Shown: positions 24,756 to 33,544 of the stretch, piece after piece
Position numbering within the stretch: the first letter of the stretch is position 1
Layout of the letters: each line of letters opens with the position of its first letter
Assembly: GCA_002778195.1 (NCBI GenBank)
Contig: PCDI01000001.1
Location: 4,675,869 to 4,739,868, forward strand
DNA length: 64,000 bases
Origin: Raffaelea ambrosiae
Taxonomy: Eukaryota > Ascomycota > Sordariomycetes > Ophiostomatales > Ophiostomataceae
Direction of reading: 5' to 3'
Program-made: the position numbers and the translations under genes
Notes under the pieces: generated by a model
What the model was told of the DNA's origin: nothing
Database searches by the model: none
What the model saw: only the letters and a program-made list of their open reading frames with translations

Positions 24756-27700
24756 TTATTGGGCTGTCTGTGCCACCGACGCTTCTGTGGCCGGACCTGT
24801 GCTCTCGGGCACCGAGACCATGGGTGCCTGCTCTTGCTTGACTGCCGCCTTTTCTAGCCCAGAAGACTTTGCCTCGGGTGTTGCCTCTGCTGGCATTGCC
24901 TCTGTTGGCGTTGCCTCTGCTGGCTTTGCCTCTGTTGGCGTTGCCTCTGCTGGCTTTGCTTCTGCCGGTTTCGCTGCGGCTGGTAAAACTTCCGCTGGCT
25001 TGGCCTCCACCGGCTTTGCCTCTGTCGGCTTTGCGTCCGTCAGCTTGGCTTCCGCCGGCTTGGCTTCTGCCGGTTTGGCTTCTGTCGGCTTGGCTTCCGC
25101 CGGCTTGGCTTCCGCCGGTTTGGCTTCTGCCAGCTTGGCTTCCGCCGGCTTCGTCGGCTGATCCTTTGGTGGCTCCGCGACACTCTTGCCACCATCTGCT
25201 TTGCCAGCCTCCTTCGCCTTGTCCTTCTCTGCACTTGCGGGCTGCTTGTCCTTTGCCTGGCCCCCTGTTTTCTTTTCGCCGCCCTGTTCGCCTTCCTTCT
25301 TTCCGTCGCCCTTCTCGCCGTCTTTCGCTTCCTCCTCCTTAGTGGTCGTCGACTTCTTCTTGAGCTTCGTCGGGTCGACAAATCCTTCGGGCACCCCGGC
25401 GGCCGGCTTCTGCGACGCCAGCTCCGGCCCCACCCACGCGCCCACCAGCGGGCTCCACCGGTAGTCGCCCTTGATCAGCCGCCGGATCTCCTTGTACGCA
25501 TAGGCATTGTAAAACGGCAGGCCCGTCTCCACGTCCCGGTACCGCGCCGGGTGGCCCGTGATGCTGCACAGCGGACCGCCCTTGGGCGGCGGCTTGCCGC
25601 CCAGCTTGGCCATGCGGCGGCCAAACAGAAGCTGCATCTGCACCTGCTTGTCGCGGATGGCCTCCTCGTCAAAGTTTTGCAGCAAGATGCAGGTGCGCGT
25701 GATGCGGCCGTCGACGGGCGTGTCGTCTGGGTGGGCGGGGGGAGCGCCGGCGCCAGCCGCCTCTCCAGAAGGAGCAGCACCCGCGGCAGCAGGAGCAGCA
25801 GCAGAAGCCGTAGCAGGAGCAGCAGCAGAAACCGTAGCAGGAGCAGCAGCAGAAGCAGCAGCAGAAGCCGTAGCAGGAGCCGCAGCAGAAGCCGCAGCAG
25901 GAGCCGCAGCAGCAGCAGAGACACCCTCGGCAGGCTTTGCTGGTTCTGCCGTGCTCGGTGCTAGGGGAGCAAGAGGAGCAGCAGCATCCTTGGGCGGTGT
26001 CGCAGTGGGCTTTGCTGCTGCATACGGAGCCATCGTCGTGGGTGGTGCGGCAGGTAGTGCACCTGGAGCGGTAGCTAGAGTGGCTGCTGAAGCCGGACGC
26101 GGTGGCGGAGGCATGGAGCTTGCCGATGGTGTTGTTGGTTTCGGGGTAGCATCAGGTGTTGCGGTCGATGTTGGTGGCTGTGTAGGTTCAGCTGGCTGCT
26201 GTGGTGGCTGCGCTGGGGGTGATGCGGTAGCAGGTGTTTCGGTAGAAGGGGGCGCAGGCTCTGTAGAAGAAGGGGCAGGCTTGGCTGATTCGGATGCTGC
26301 TGGCCCAGTGGAAACCAGAGGAGTGGCTGGCACATCTGCTGCAGGTGCAGCCGGGGCAAGGACCGCCGCGCTTGGCGCGGACTTGGGCCGGTCTGCCTCC
26401 GTCTGCGCTGCAGCTTCCGCGCCAGGCGGTGCGGGTTCTGCCGGTGTTGCCGCCGCCGCAGCTGCAGCCACGCTTGGTGCCGTGGCCTCGCTCTTGCTCT
26501 GTTCCTGCTTTGCCTGTGATTCTGGCGATCCTTGCGGCGGCGATGGCTGTGGTGCAGCACCATCTGCAGCAGCCGACTTTGACTCTTTGGCCGTGCCTGT
26601 CGTCTGTTCGACGGCAGAAGCAGCTGGGGCATCAGGCATGTCCGTGTCCTCTGGTTGAGGCTCTGTTGGAACTGGCACTTTCTCTGGTGCTTTCTCTGGT
26701 GCTTTCTCTGGTGCTTTCTCTGGTGCCCTCTCTGGTGCTCCCTCTGGTGCAATCGACGGCTGCTGTTCACCAGGCTTCTCCTCCGAGGGCCGCTCCTCAG
26801 CAGGCTTATCCTCTACCAGGGCCTCCTCTGACGCCTTCTCTGCTGGATTTGGCAGCCCAATAGGCACAAACACAGACTGGCTGTAGCTGGTTGGGGCCTC
26901 CGCGGCGTCGGCATCCGACATCAGCACGTCCCTGGTTGGGTTTTCGGCCGAATCCTGAGCTGGCTGTTTGGGCTGGTTGGTGTTCAACACCCCAGGACCC
27001 GTCGCCGGTTGCGCTTCAGCCGGCTCTCCTGGCTGTGACTCGGCTTCCTTGTCGTCCTTTGGCGGGCCTGCTGCCGCTGTAAGCGCGGGTGTCTTCTCTG
27101 CCGGGGTCGCGTCCTTGCCTGCAGCTGCGTCTCCGCATTCTGCCGGCTTGGATGCCGTCTCCGACTCTTTCCCGGCCTGTGCGTCCGGCTTGTCGTCTTT
27201 CTTGTCATCGGATGTCGCTTTCTCGCCGTCCTTGTTGTCGTCTGTCTTTTCAGCAGTCTTTTCGGCGGACGGATCAGCGGACTTGTCTGTTTTCCTGGTT
27301 TCTCCCTCCTTCTTCTCACCATCCTTCTTCTCTTCACCCTCTTTTGCAGCAGCACCAGCGGCAGCTTCTGCTGCCGCCTTTTTCTCCGCTTCCTCTTTCG
27401 CCAGCTTCTCCGCCTCCAGCTTGGCTGCTTTCGGCACCCGCTTCTTCCGCGGCGCCTTCTCTTCCATCGCCACCATCCGGCCCAGCTGCTTCAGGCTTTC
27501 CGCCGTGCCGCCTCCGCCGCCGTCCGCACGCAGGTCCACAATCCCGCTCCAAAACGTCACCACGGGCCCCTCCAGCGTCCGGTTGTACATCGCCGCCAGC
27601 TTCGCCGCCCGCTCGGCTTCGCGCAGCCGCTCCGCCTCCTCCCACGTGTTGAGGCTCGCCGTGTTCCGCTCCTCCACCTCGGCCGCCTCCGCCAGTCGCT

Positions 27701-28775
27701 GCGCCTGCGTCAGCGGCGGCTTCTTGTTCGCCTCGGCGCGCTGCTGCTTCTTGGCCATGAGCGCCAGCTGGCGCGCGCGCCGGCGCTCGCGCTCCGCCAT
27801 CTGCAGGTGCAGCTGGGCCTTGCTGTGGCGCGTCGTGGCGCGCGAGGACGCCCGGGTCGGCGCCTCCGCGGGCGTGGGCAGCCAGCTGGCGCGCTCGCTC
27901 TTCTTTTTCGGGCGCGCAGCCGAGGGGCCAGCCACGGAGGTTTCTGAAGGCGTTGTCGTTGTTGTCGCCGTCGTTGTCGCCGTTGTCGTCGTCCTCGACC
28001 TCCTCCCTTTCGTAGGGGCGCCGCCCTCGATGCGGACCTTTTTCCGAAAGCGCGCCGGGATGGCCGACTGGGCCTTCCGCTTCCGTGCGGCCATGCGCTT
28101 TTCGTGCTCACGGCGCTCGAGCTCGCGCTCGCCCGCGAGGTCGTCGGCGGCCGCGCCCTCCTGGTCGTCTTCGTCGTCGTCGGTCGAGTCCATCTGCATG
28201 TCGTCGTCGTCGTCGTCGACGACGTTGTTGGTGTCGGCTGTCTGGCCTTTTCCTTTCTTCTTCTGTTGTTTCTTGGTCTTCTTATGCCTCCCCCCACCAT
28301 CTCCCCCCTCATCCCCATCCTCATCGTCGCCATCCTCGTCGTCGTCGTCGTCGTCGTCGCCTTCGTTCCCGTCGGACTCCCAGCCAGCATCGTCGCCATC
28401 CTCAGCAAAGAGCAGCTCCAGATCGTCTTCGTCGCCGCCCGCAGCGCCGGCGCTGGCACCCCCCAGTCCTGCTGTGGCAGCGACACTGGCCAGCAGGCTC
28501 TTCATTCGGTTGCCGGCTGTGGATCGCCTGGCCCGGCCCGTGGCGAGCCACTCGACCTTGGGCTCGGACTGTCCCGACGAGTCATCGGAGGACCCGTCGT
28601 TGTCGCTATCATCCTTGTTTTTGTCGTTGTTGTCGCTGCTGTCCTCCGGGTCGGACAGGCTCGAGAGCTCCGAGGAGTCGTCGTCGTCCACCGGTTGTTG
28701 TTTGGCGGCGGCCGTCGTCGCACCAGCAGCAGCAACATCGTCAGATGGCTTGACGCCATCATCAGACGCGGCCAT
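24756..28775 (-). CDS. vps72: YL1/Vps72 (Swc2) subunit of the SWR1 chromatin-remodelling complex, strongly enlarged
   Basis: Single exon, 1339 residues, starting MAASDDGV; the frame can be read 9 codons further only through a non-ATG codon. N-terminal YL1 features: WLATGRARRSTAGNRM (about residues 75-92), a long Asp/Glu-rich block (about 100-200), then TQAQRLAEAAEVEERNT and the EGPVVTFWSG segment that characterises YL1/Vps72. The C-terminal YL1_C domain is at about 1068-1115 (CSITGHPARY, GLPFYNAYAYKEIRRLI, WSPLVGAWVG). Family role: recognises the H2A.Z-H2B dimer and helps SWR1 deposit H2A.Z in nucleosomes. Between the two conserved parts lie about 600 residues of Ala/Pro/Lys/Glu low complexity, including PEKA tetrapeptides near 675-707, and after YL1_C a tail of AEAKP-type repeats. 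Known relatives are far shorter (about 800 residues in S. cerevisiae), so this copy is unusually long. A nuclear protein. Confidence 0.92.
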   Translation of the reverse strand: MAASDDGVKPSDDVAAAGATTAAAKQQPVDDDDSSELSSLSDPEDSSDNNDKNKDDSDNDGSSDDSSGQSEPKVEWLATGRARRSTAGNRMKSLLASVAATAGLGGASAGAAGGDEDDLELLFAEDGDDAGWESDGNEGDDDDDDDEDGDDEDGDEGGDGGGRHKKTKKQQKKKGKGQTADTNNVVDDDDDDMQMDSTDDDEDDQEGAAADDLAGERELERREHEKRMAARKRKAQSAIPARFRKKVRIEGGAPTKGRRSRTTTTATTTATTTTTPSETSVAGPSAARPKKKSERASWLPTPAEAPTRASSRATTRHSKAQLHLQMAERERRRARQLALMAKKQQRAEANKKPPLTQAQRLAEAAEVEERNTASLNTWEEAERLREAERAAKLAAMYNRTLEGPVVTFWSGIVDLRADGGGGGTAESLKQLGRMVAMEEKAPRKKRVPKAAKLEAEKLAKEEAEKKAAAEAAAGAAAKEGEEKKDGEKKEGETRKTDKSADPSAEKTAEKTDDNKDGEKATSDDKKDDKPDAQAGKESETASKPAECGDAAAGKDATPAEKTPALTAAAGPPKDDKEAESQPGEPAEAQPATGPGVLNTNQPKQPAQDSAENPTRDVLMSDADAAEAPTSYSQSVFVPIGLPNPAEKASEEALVEDKPAEERPSEEKPGEQQPSIAPEGAPERAPEKAPEKAPEKAPEKVPVPTEPQPEDTDMPDAPAASAVEQTTGTAKESKSAAADGAAPQPSPPQGSPESQAKQEQSKSEATAPSVAAAAAAATPAEPAPPGAEAAAQTEADRPKSAPSAAVLAPAAPAADVPATPLVSTGPAASESAKPAPSSTEPAPPSTETPATASPPAQPPQQPAEPTQPPTSTATPDATPKPTTPSASSMPPPPRPASAATLATAPGALPAAPPTTMAPYAAAKPTATPPKDAAAPLAPLAPSTAEPAKPAEGVSAAAAAPAAASAAAPATASAAASAAAPATVSAAAPATASAAAPAAAGAAPSGEAAGAGAPPAHPDDTPVDGRITRTCILLQNFDEEAIRDKQVQMQLLFGRRMAKLGGKPPPKGGPLCSITGHPARYRDVETGLPFYNAYAYKEIRRLIKGDYRWSPLVGAWVGPELASQKPAAGVPEGFVDPTKLKKKSTTTKEEEAKDGEKGDGKKEGEQGGEKKTGGQAKDKQPASAEKDKAKEAGKADGGKSVAEPPKDQPTKPAEAKLAEAKPAEAKPAEAKPTEAKPAEAKPAEAKLTDAKPTEAKPVEAKPAEVLPAAAKPAEAKPAEATPTEAKPAEATPTEAMPAEATPEAKSSGLEKAAVKQEQAPMVSVPESTGPATEASVAQTAQ
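24885..25150 (-). repeat. Pentapeptide-coding tandem repeat (AEAKP type) in the Vps72 tail
   Basis: About 17 imperfect 15-nt units (roughly GGCTTGGCTTCCGCC on the plus strand) encode AEAKP, TEAKP, AEATP and related pentapeptides within the C-terminal tail of the YL1 protein. Multiples of 15 nt keep the frame, so copy number can vary without breaking the gene. Confidence 0.8.
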
Positions 28776-29447
28776 GGTTCGTTTAAAAATATGGCCCCCC
28801 AAAACAAAAACAAGAAAGCTGGGCTGGTGTCACGATGCCGATTATTGGGAGGACGGAAGAGGAATGGAGCAGTCGCGTAGATGTGTTTTTTTAAGAAGCT
28901 GTCTGTAGGGCAGGTCGCGTGTTTGGCGGGCAAAAATTTAGAGTGGTTGCCGCCTTATCTTATCGGCTTTCCAGCCTTGGCACCCCTGTAATACAGTGGT
29001 AGCCAGCCAAACTATTCGCCATTATTCGCCACTATTGGGGTCTTCACTGAGCAGACACAAAATGTTCATATCAGACTTTGTATTCGTTTGTATTGACATT
29101 CTACAGACCATGTACATATCGAATCTCCAAAAAAAAAACAGGCAAGAACAAGGCATAGGCTTTGCCATGCAACATATGCTCTCCTCCCTCCTACTACTCC
29201 CCCACTTCCCAAATTCTCCTAATGCGCCGAGAGCAGAGCAACCTGTCCAGGATGCAAATGCTTGCTCCCATGAATTTCAGCCATGATATTCTCCAAATTC
29301 CCAAATGCTATTCTAACGAGGACAAAAGAAAGCGACTGACAAACAAACAAAAAAAAAACGATCAGCAAAAAACCAACAACAGAAAGCCAAACCGGAACTT
29401 GATCAGAAACAACAATAAAACCCAGCATATGACGTCGATCAGTCTCT
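28776..29447. other. Spacer between vps72 5' end and atg15 3' end
   Basis: Tandem minus-strand arrangement: this holds the 3' UTR of atg15 and the promoter of vps72. A-rich words near 29129 and 29349 are visible; no gene is seen. Confidence 0.5.
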
Positions 29448-31508
29448 TTATAGCTCTCCATTGCCCCAGTCCTTGCAGAAGCCGAACCAGTTCCGCTGCC
29501 GACAGTGGTGCCTGGTCACTGGCCCAGTCGGCTCGGGCGTGTCCGTCGGACCCGTTGGTGGCGCTGTGATCTCATGCGTCGGCTGCTCCGTCAATGCTGA
29601 GGAGCTGGTGGACGTCGTTATGGGCGTCTCGTCCGCGCAACCCCAGAACCGGCCGGGTGTCAGACACGTTGTTGACGACGTCTGCGTCGTCGGCTTGGAA
29701 GTGGTTGTGCTGCTGCTGCTTGTTGTTGTCGTAGTGGACGTCGTCGACGACGCTTTCTTGGACGTCGGCTCATCCGCACAGCCCCAGAATCGCCCGGGCG
29801 TCTTGCACGTCGTGGTGGTTGTGGTGATCTTGGTCACCGTGGTTGTCTTTTCGGCCGTGGTGGTGGTCGTCGTTGTCACCGTGGACGTCGTCGTGCCAGA
29901 TGTGCCGGTCGTCGTCGTCGTCTCGTCCAGACATCCCCACCAGCCAGGCGTCTGGCAGGTCTCGGTGCGTGTGCGCACCTTGGTCGACGTCGACGATGCC
30001 GAGGTCGTCGTGCTCTCCGTCCCGTTGCTCTCGTACATCTTCCAGTTGGCGCAGTCGCGGCACTCGGGCGTGAAGTTGCACGGCGGCACCGTGTCGTACT
30101 TCAGCAGTATGTCGCTGATCACCGTGCGGATCTTGTGCGTGCCCACGCCCACACGCCAGCCCTTGTCCGCCACCACGTCGTACACGCACTCATAGCCCGT
30201 GTGGCAGGCAGACTCGAGCGCATAGCCCGCATACGAGCACGACGCCGTGGCGCCGTTGCATGTGCCGATGTAGATCGGGTCGGCCGTGTGGCCGACATGG
30301 TACGTGCCCGTGTTCTGGCGCGTCTGTGGGTAGTCTGGGTTGGCACCAGGCGGCACCGGCAGGCCGAGACGGCCGGCGGCAAGGGCATCCGGCACGGCCT
30401 GGAAGGTGACCACGGGCACGCCGTAGGTCAGACCTAGAAACGAGCTCACAGCGCCGCCCAGCGAGTGGCCCGTCAGCCAGATGTTGGAGTCTGGATACAC
30501 CTCGGACACGTTGGCATACAGCTCGCGGGCCGCCATATAGTAGCGGTTCTCGTCGTGCAGGGCCTTGCGCACGCAGGTGTTGTTGCACGAATACGTGGAC
30601 GTCGCACAGTCGCACACTTGCCGGTACGTCCACTGGCCCTGCTGGGCGCAGCAGCAGCTGAAGAACAGGTTGTCGTTCTCCTTGTCGTTGGTCGTGGTGC
30701 CCTCGCCGTCAAAGACGGCCAACGACGTGCCCTTCAGGCCGATGACAACCGTCGAGTTCGTCTCGTCCGCAAAGACGTGGCCGCGCAGCCCGTCGCCTTC
30801 CCAGCCAAAGTCAGAGGTACGGTTGAACGGCGCGCCCACGTCGTCCCAGTCTGGCTCGTCGGGCGATTCCACGTACGCGTTTGACGCCATGTATGCCATG
30901 TTGAGGATCGTCGCCTTGTCGGTGACGTTGGGCATGGGCACGCTGTCCAGCGTCCAGGAGTCGGGCGACAGCACCGACACGAAACCACGCTCGCGCGCAT
31001 AGGCCACCATGGGGTCGACCACGCTGGGCCGGCGGTCCACGAGGCGCTCGATGGTCGATACCTGGCTCTTGGCGTGCAGTGTTGGGACCCGGTGGCTCTC
31101 GTAGCCGTCTTCCTCTTCTAGCCAGACCTCGGCGTTGCGGTCGTGGATGTCTTGTTTTCGGTGGAGCCGGGGGTACTTGTGGCTGCCATGGTGGTAGATA
31201 TGTCGGAGAGTCTGTGGGAGAGATGTGTTAGGGAGACGTGGGAGAAGACGCAGAGACACAGGAGGAGGTAAACAGAAATGTGGAGCCAAACATACAAATA
31301 CGTGATCCGCTGGCGCTGGCGCTTCCGGGGTGAGGTGCGGTCCGCTCGGAGGCAGCGGAAGAACGAGCTTTTGCGAGGCTCTGTCGCTGTCAGCCGCGAC
31401 AAAGGGCGAGGCCGAGATGGCGAGGAAGGAGACCAGAAGTTGTGCAGTCACTCTGCCCGCAGAGGTGCACTTGTTCGACCTGCCATGGCTGGTGCGGGCG
31501 AAGACCAT
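29448..31508 (-). CDS. atg15: Atg15, vacuolar phospholipase of autophagic-body breakdown
   Basis: Exons 31508-31302 and 31211-29448 give 656 residues. The 90-nt intron (GTATTT, CTAAC, CACAG) is a multiple of three with no stop, so the unspliced frame is also open. It is inferred because removal joins ADH to TLRHIYHHGSHKYP, the conserved Atg15 N terminus. A hydrophobic segment at about residues 18-40 is the type II membrane anchor. The lipase motif GHSLGG gives Ser319; D380 (HTADPIYIG) and H428 (GTHKIRTV) complete a triad whose Asp-His spacing equals yeast Atg15. CCCAQQG and the Cys-rich CDCATSTYSCNNTC block are also Atg15 hallmarks. Role: lyses autophagic bodies and MVB vesicles in the vacuole. 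The C-terminal Thr/Ser-rich tail carries three C-TPG-GC-D motifs plus a fourth degenerate one. Divergent from the VPS9 gene. Confidence 0.95.
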   Translation of the reverse strand: MVFARTSHGRSNKCTSAGRVTAQLLVSFLAISASPFVAADSDRASQKLVLPLPPSGPHLTPEAPAPADHVFVCLAPHFCLPPPVSLRLLPRLPNTSLPQTLRHIYHHGSHKYPRLHRKQDIHDRNAEVWLEEEDGYESHRVPTLHAKSQVSTIERLVDRRPSVVDPMVAYARERGFVSVLSPDSWTLDSVPMPNVTDKATILNMAYMASNAYVESPDEPDWDDVGAPFNRTSDFGWEGDGLRGHVFADETNSTVVIGLKGTSLAVFDGEGTTTNDKENDNLFFSCCCAQQGQWTYRQVCDCATSTYSCNNTCVRKALHDENRYYMAARELYANVSEVYPDSNIWLTGHSLGGAVSSFLGLTYGVPVVTFQAVPDALAAGRLGLPVPPGANPDYPQTRQNTGTYHVGHTADPIYIGTCNGATASCSYAGYALESACHTGYECVYDVVADKGWRVGVGTHKIRTVISDILLKYDTVPPCNFTPECRDCANWKMYESNGTESTTTSASSTSTKVRTRTETCQTPGWWGCLDETTTTTGTSGTTTSTVTTTTTTTAEKTTTVTKITTTTTTCKTPGRFWGCADEPTSKKASSTTSTTTTTSSSSTTTSKPTTQTSSTTCLTPGRFWGCADETPITTSTSSSALTEQPTHEITAPPTGPTDTPEPTGPVTRHHCRQRNWFGFCKDWGNGEL
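29456..29961 (-). repeat. Cys-Trp motif repeats in the Atg15 tail
   Basis: CQTPGWWGCLDE (about 29924-29961), CKTPGRFWGCADE (about 29768-29806), CLTPGRFWGCADE (about 29630-29668) and the degenerate CRQRNWFGFCKDW (about 29456-29500) are separated by Thr/Ser-rich linkers of 30 to 45 residues. The second and third copies are nearly identical, pointing to a fairly recent internal duplication. Confidence 0.75.
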
Positions 31509-32389
31509 GGCGGAGGGGTGAGAGCGCGAACCAGTCGATGAGCGGGGGAAGCAGAGGCGAGGACACCGAGGCCAGAGAGTGAAGCAGATGGCGAGAAAAG
31601 AGACGAGAAAGGCCGTGATAGAGAATCAGAAAAGTGGCCAAACAGGCGAAACAGCCAGCGACTTTGGTGATGTTGATACGAAGCCGCCGAGGCCGAGTGA
31701 GATGGGAGTCGACAAAATTCAAGGCGAAAAGCGAAATCGAGAAAACGAGCCACCCAGCCAGGAACAGGCGCGATGGGATGCACGAGGTCGATGATGCACG
31801 TGTGCAGGTTCTCAATGACCTGGGCGAGGAGAGGGAGAGATCATGTGTTGTCGTTGTGGGCGAAGGAGGTTATGACGAATAGCTGCGATAAGCCGATTAG
31901 GCGGCGACAACTAACTACATAGTAGGGCCGACAACGGATGCTGAGTGGCTGACGCGGGCGGGGAGGGTGATGGTCGGGAGGTATCTGTGTCCCCCAAAAG
32001 ACTCGTAGAGATACATTTGCGCTAACGACTTATGCTGGCTGCCTGGAAGGGTCACATGACTAGCACACAGTCTGGTTACAGTCTGTAGCGATCCAGTCTT
32101 TGTTCCAGTCTTTTCCATCCAACCTTTCCAGCCAATCTGAGGACCCCCAGAAAACACGAGAGTATTATGCAGCTGCTGGTCAGGGTCGATGCACCCCTAG
32201 AAGCCGGAACGAGAGCCTTAGCCAACCACGGCCAGGGCCACGGCCAACTTTGATGCAGTTGTGCAGGCAGGCTGCGTGGTTGCGGAGGCACGAGGGGTGG
32301 CACAGCAATAATTAACCAGCAGGCAGCACTAATATGGACCTACTATGTAAGATATGGCGGGCTGTCGGGCTTTCGGGCGCCCGGCAGTG

Positions 32390-32425
32390 TGGCCACACTG
32401 ATGGCCACACTGATGGCCACACTGG
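32390..32425. repeat. 12-bp tandem repeat, 3 copies
   Basis: Three copies of TGGCCACACTGA (last base differs in the third copy); each unit contains the near-palindrome TGGCCA. It is located between the divergent atg15 and VPS9 genes. Confidence 0.75.
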
Positions 32426-33050
32426 GAGATAACTACAGGTCCTCGCCACGCGTGGACAGGGCAGCCACCGAGCCTCCAAGATCGGCAGGTGCGACTGAGT
32501 GCATAAACCGTTAGCAGCCAGATAGGAAGGAGGGCGAGCTGAGCTAGACCACAAAGCAAAAAATAAAGGGAAAGAGCGATTAAGGAAGCGAAAAAGAAGA
32601 CCAGAATCAGGAGTCAAAGAATAGGAAAGCAGCCACAAGAAGAAGCCACAAAAAGAAAGAAACAAAACAACAAAGAATCAACTGAATCAACGTCTCGCCA
32701 ACACTCCAACGCCATCTACAAAGCAGCCCCCAATTCTGCAGGCCAACCCCCTGTCGCGGTGCTCAGTCATAGCCAGAACCGCCTCGCACTCCGCAGACGT
32801 GACTGGCCACCTTTTTTCGCGTATTGTAGCTACGTCTCTCTTGAGCTGGCGCGGTCTTTTGCTGCCATCCCTTCGTCTTCGCTTTCTCGACGACAACTCC
32901 GACCTCCCCGGCACCACCGGCAGCTCCCCCCCTCTCTGAGATCCCCGACCGACGGGGCTGTGCCATTGCCGCCGAGCTGCCTGTCTGGACCCTGGAGCTC
33001 TGCACCACCCAGCAGCATTGCCGCTTTCATATTTCGTCATCAAAGCAGGC

Positions 33051-33113
33051 AAACCACCCAAACCACCCAAACCACCCAAACCACCCAAACCACCCAAACC
33101 ACCCAAACCACCA
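33051..33113. repeat. 9-bp minisatellite, 7 units plus degenerate flank
   Basis: AAACCACCC is repeated about seven times without error, followed to about 33142 by decaying variants. It lies about 400 bp upstream of the VPS9 gene start and could fall within its leader. Confidence 0.85.
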
Positions 33114-33544
33114 GAACCGCCAAAACCATCTCAACCACCCATTCAACCCCATAGTGCCCGGCATTATATACCACTCTAACCACCCGTCTCGTGGCCTGCG
33201 GTTGTTTTGTTTCTCCTAGGAAACCGTGCCGCGCAGGACGTTGCTTTGCCTGACCTGTGCTGCCGCTCCACTCCGCACCCCTCCCACCCGCGTGAGGTTT
33301 CAAGATCACTAAGGGACTTCATGCGTCCTCCAGCCGGTCAGTGCCGCTCTGTGTTTGCTGTGTTTGTCTTTGTGGTGAGCTCTCTTTGTTGTTTCTGCTT
33401 CTGTGCTTCATACGCGTCCATGTTTTGCGTTTCCTGCGTTTCTCGTCCCTTCACACCATCCTCGTTTTTGCCCATCTTGCCAGTTCTTCTACATCTTCAA
33501 ACCCGCTTTGTTTAGGCAGACGTCGACGAGCTCCCCAATTGACC

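Larger units (their letters stand above)
31509..33544. other. Divergent intergenic region of atg15 and the VPS9-domain gene
   Basis: About 2 kb between two divergently transcribed genes, so it must hold both promoters. It contains two short tandem arrays (separate entries). Frames present are short and repeat-driven; none is convincing. Confidence 0.5.

Noticed and set aside
28776..28802. Nine extra codons at the vps72 N terminus
   Set aside because: They can be reached only from a TTG codon; the first ATG is at 28775 and gives a sensible start.
26968..28908. 646-codon plus-strand frame opposite vps72
   Set aside because: It is the mirror of the YL1 coding sequence: Ser/Val/Ala-rich, no domain, and the minus strand carries both YL1 domains.
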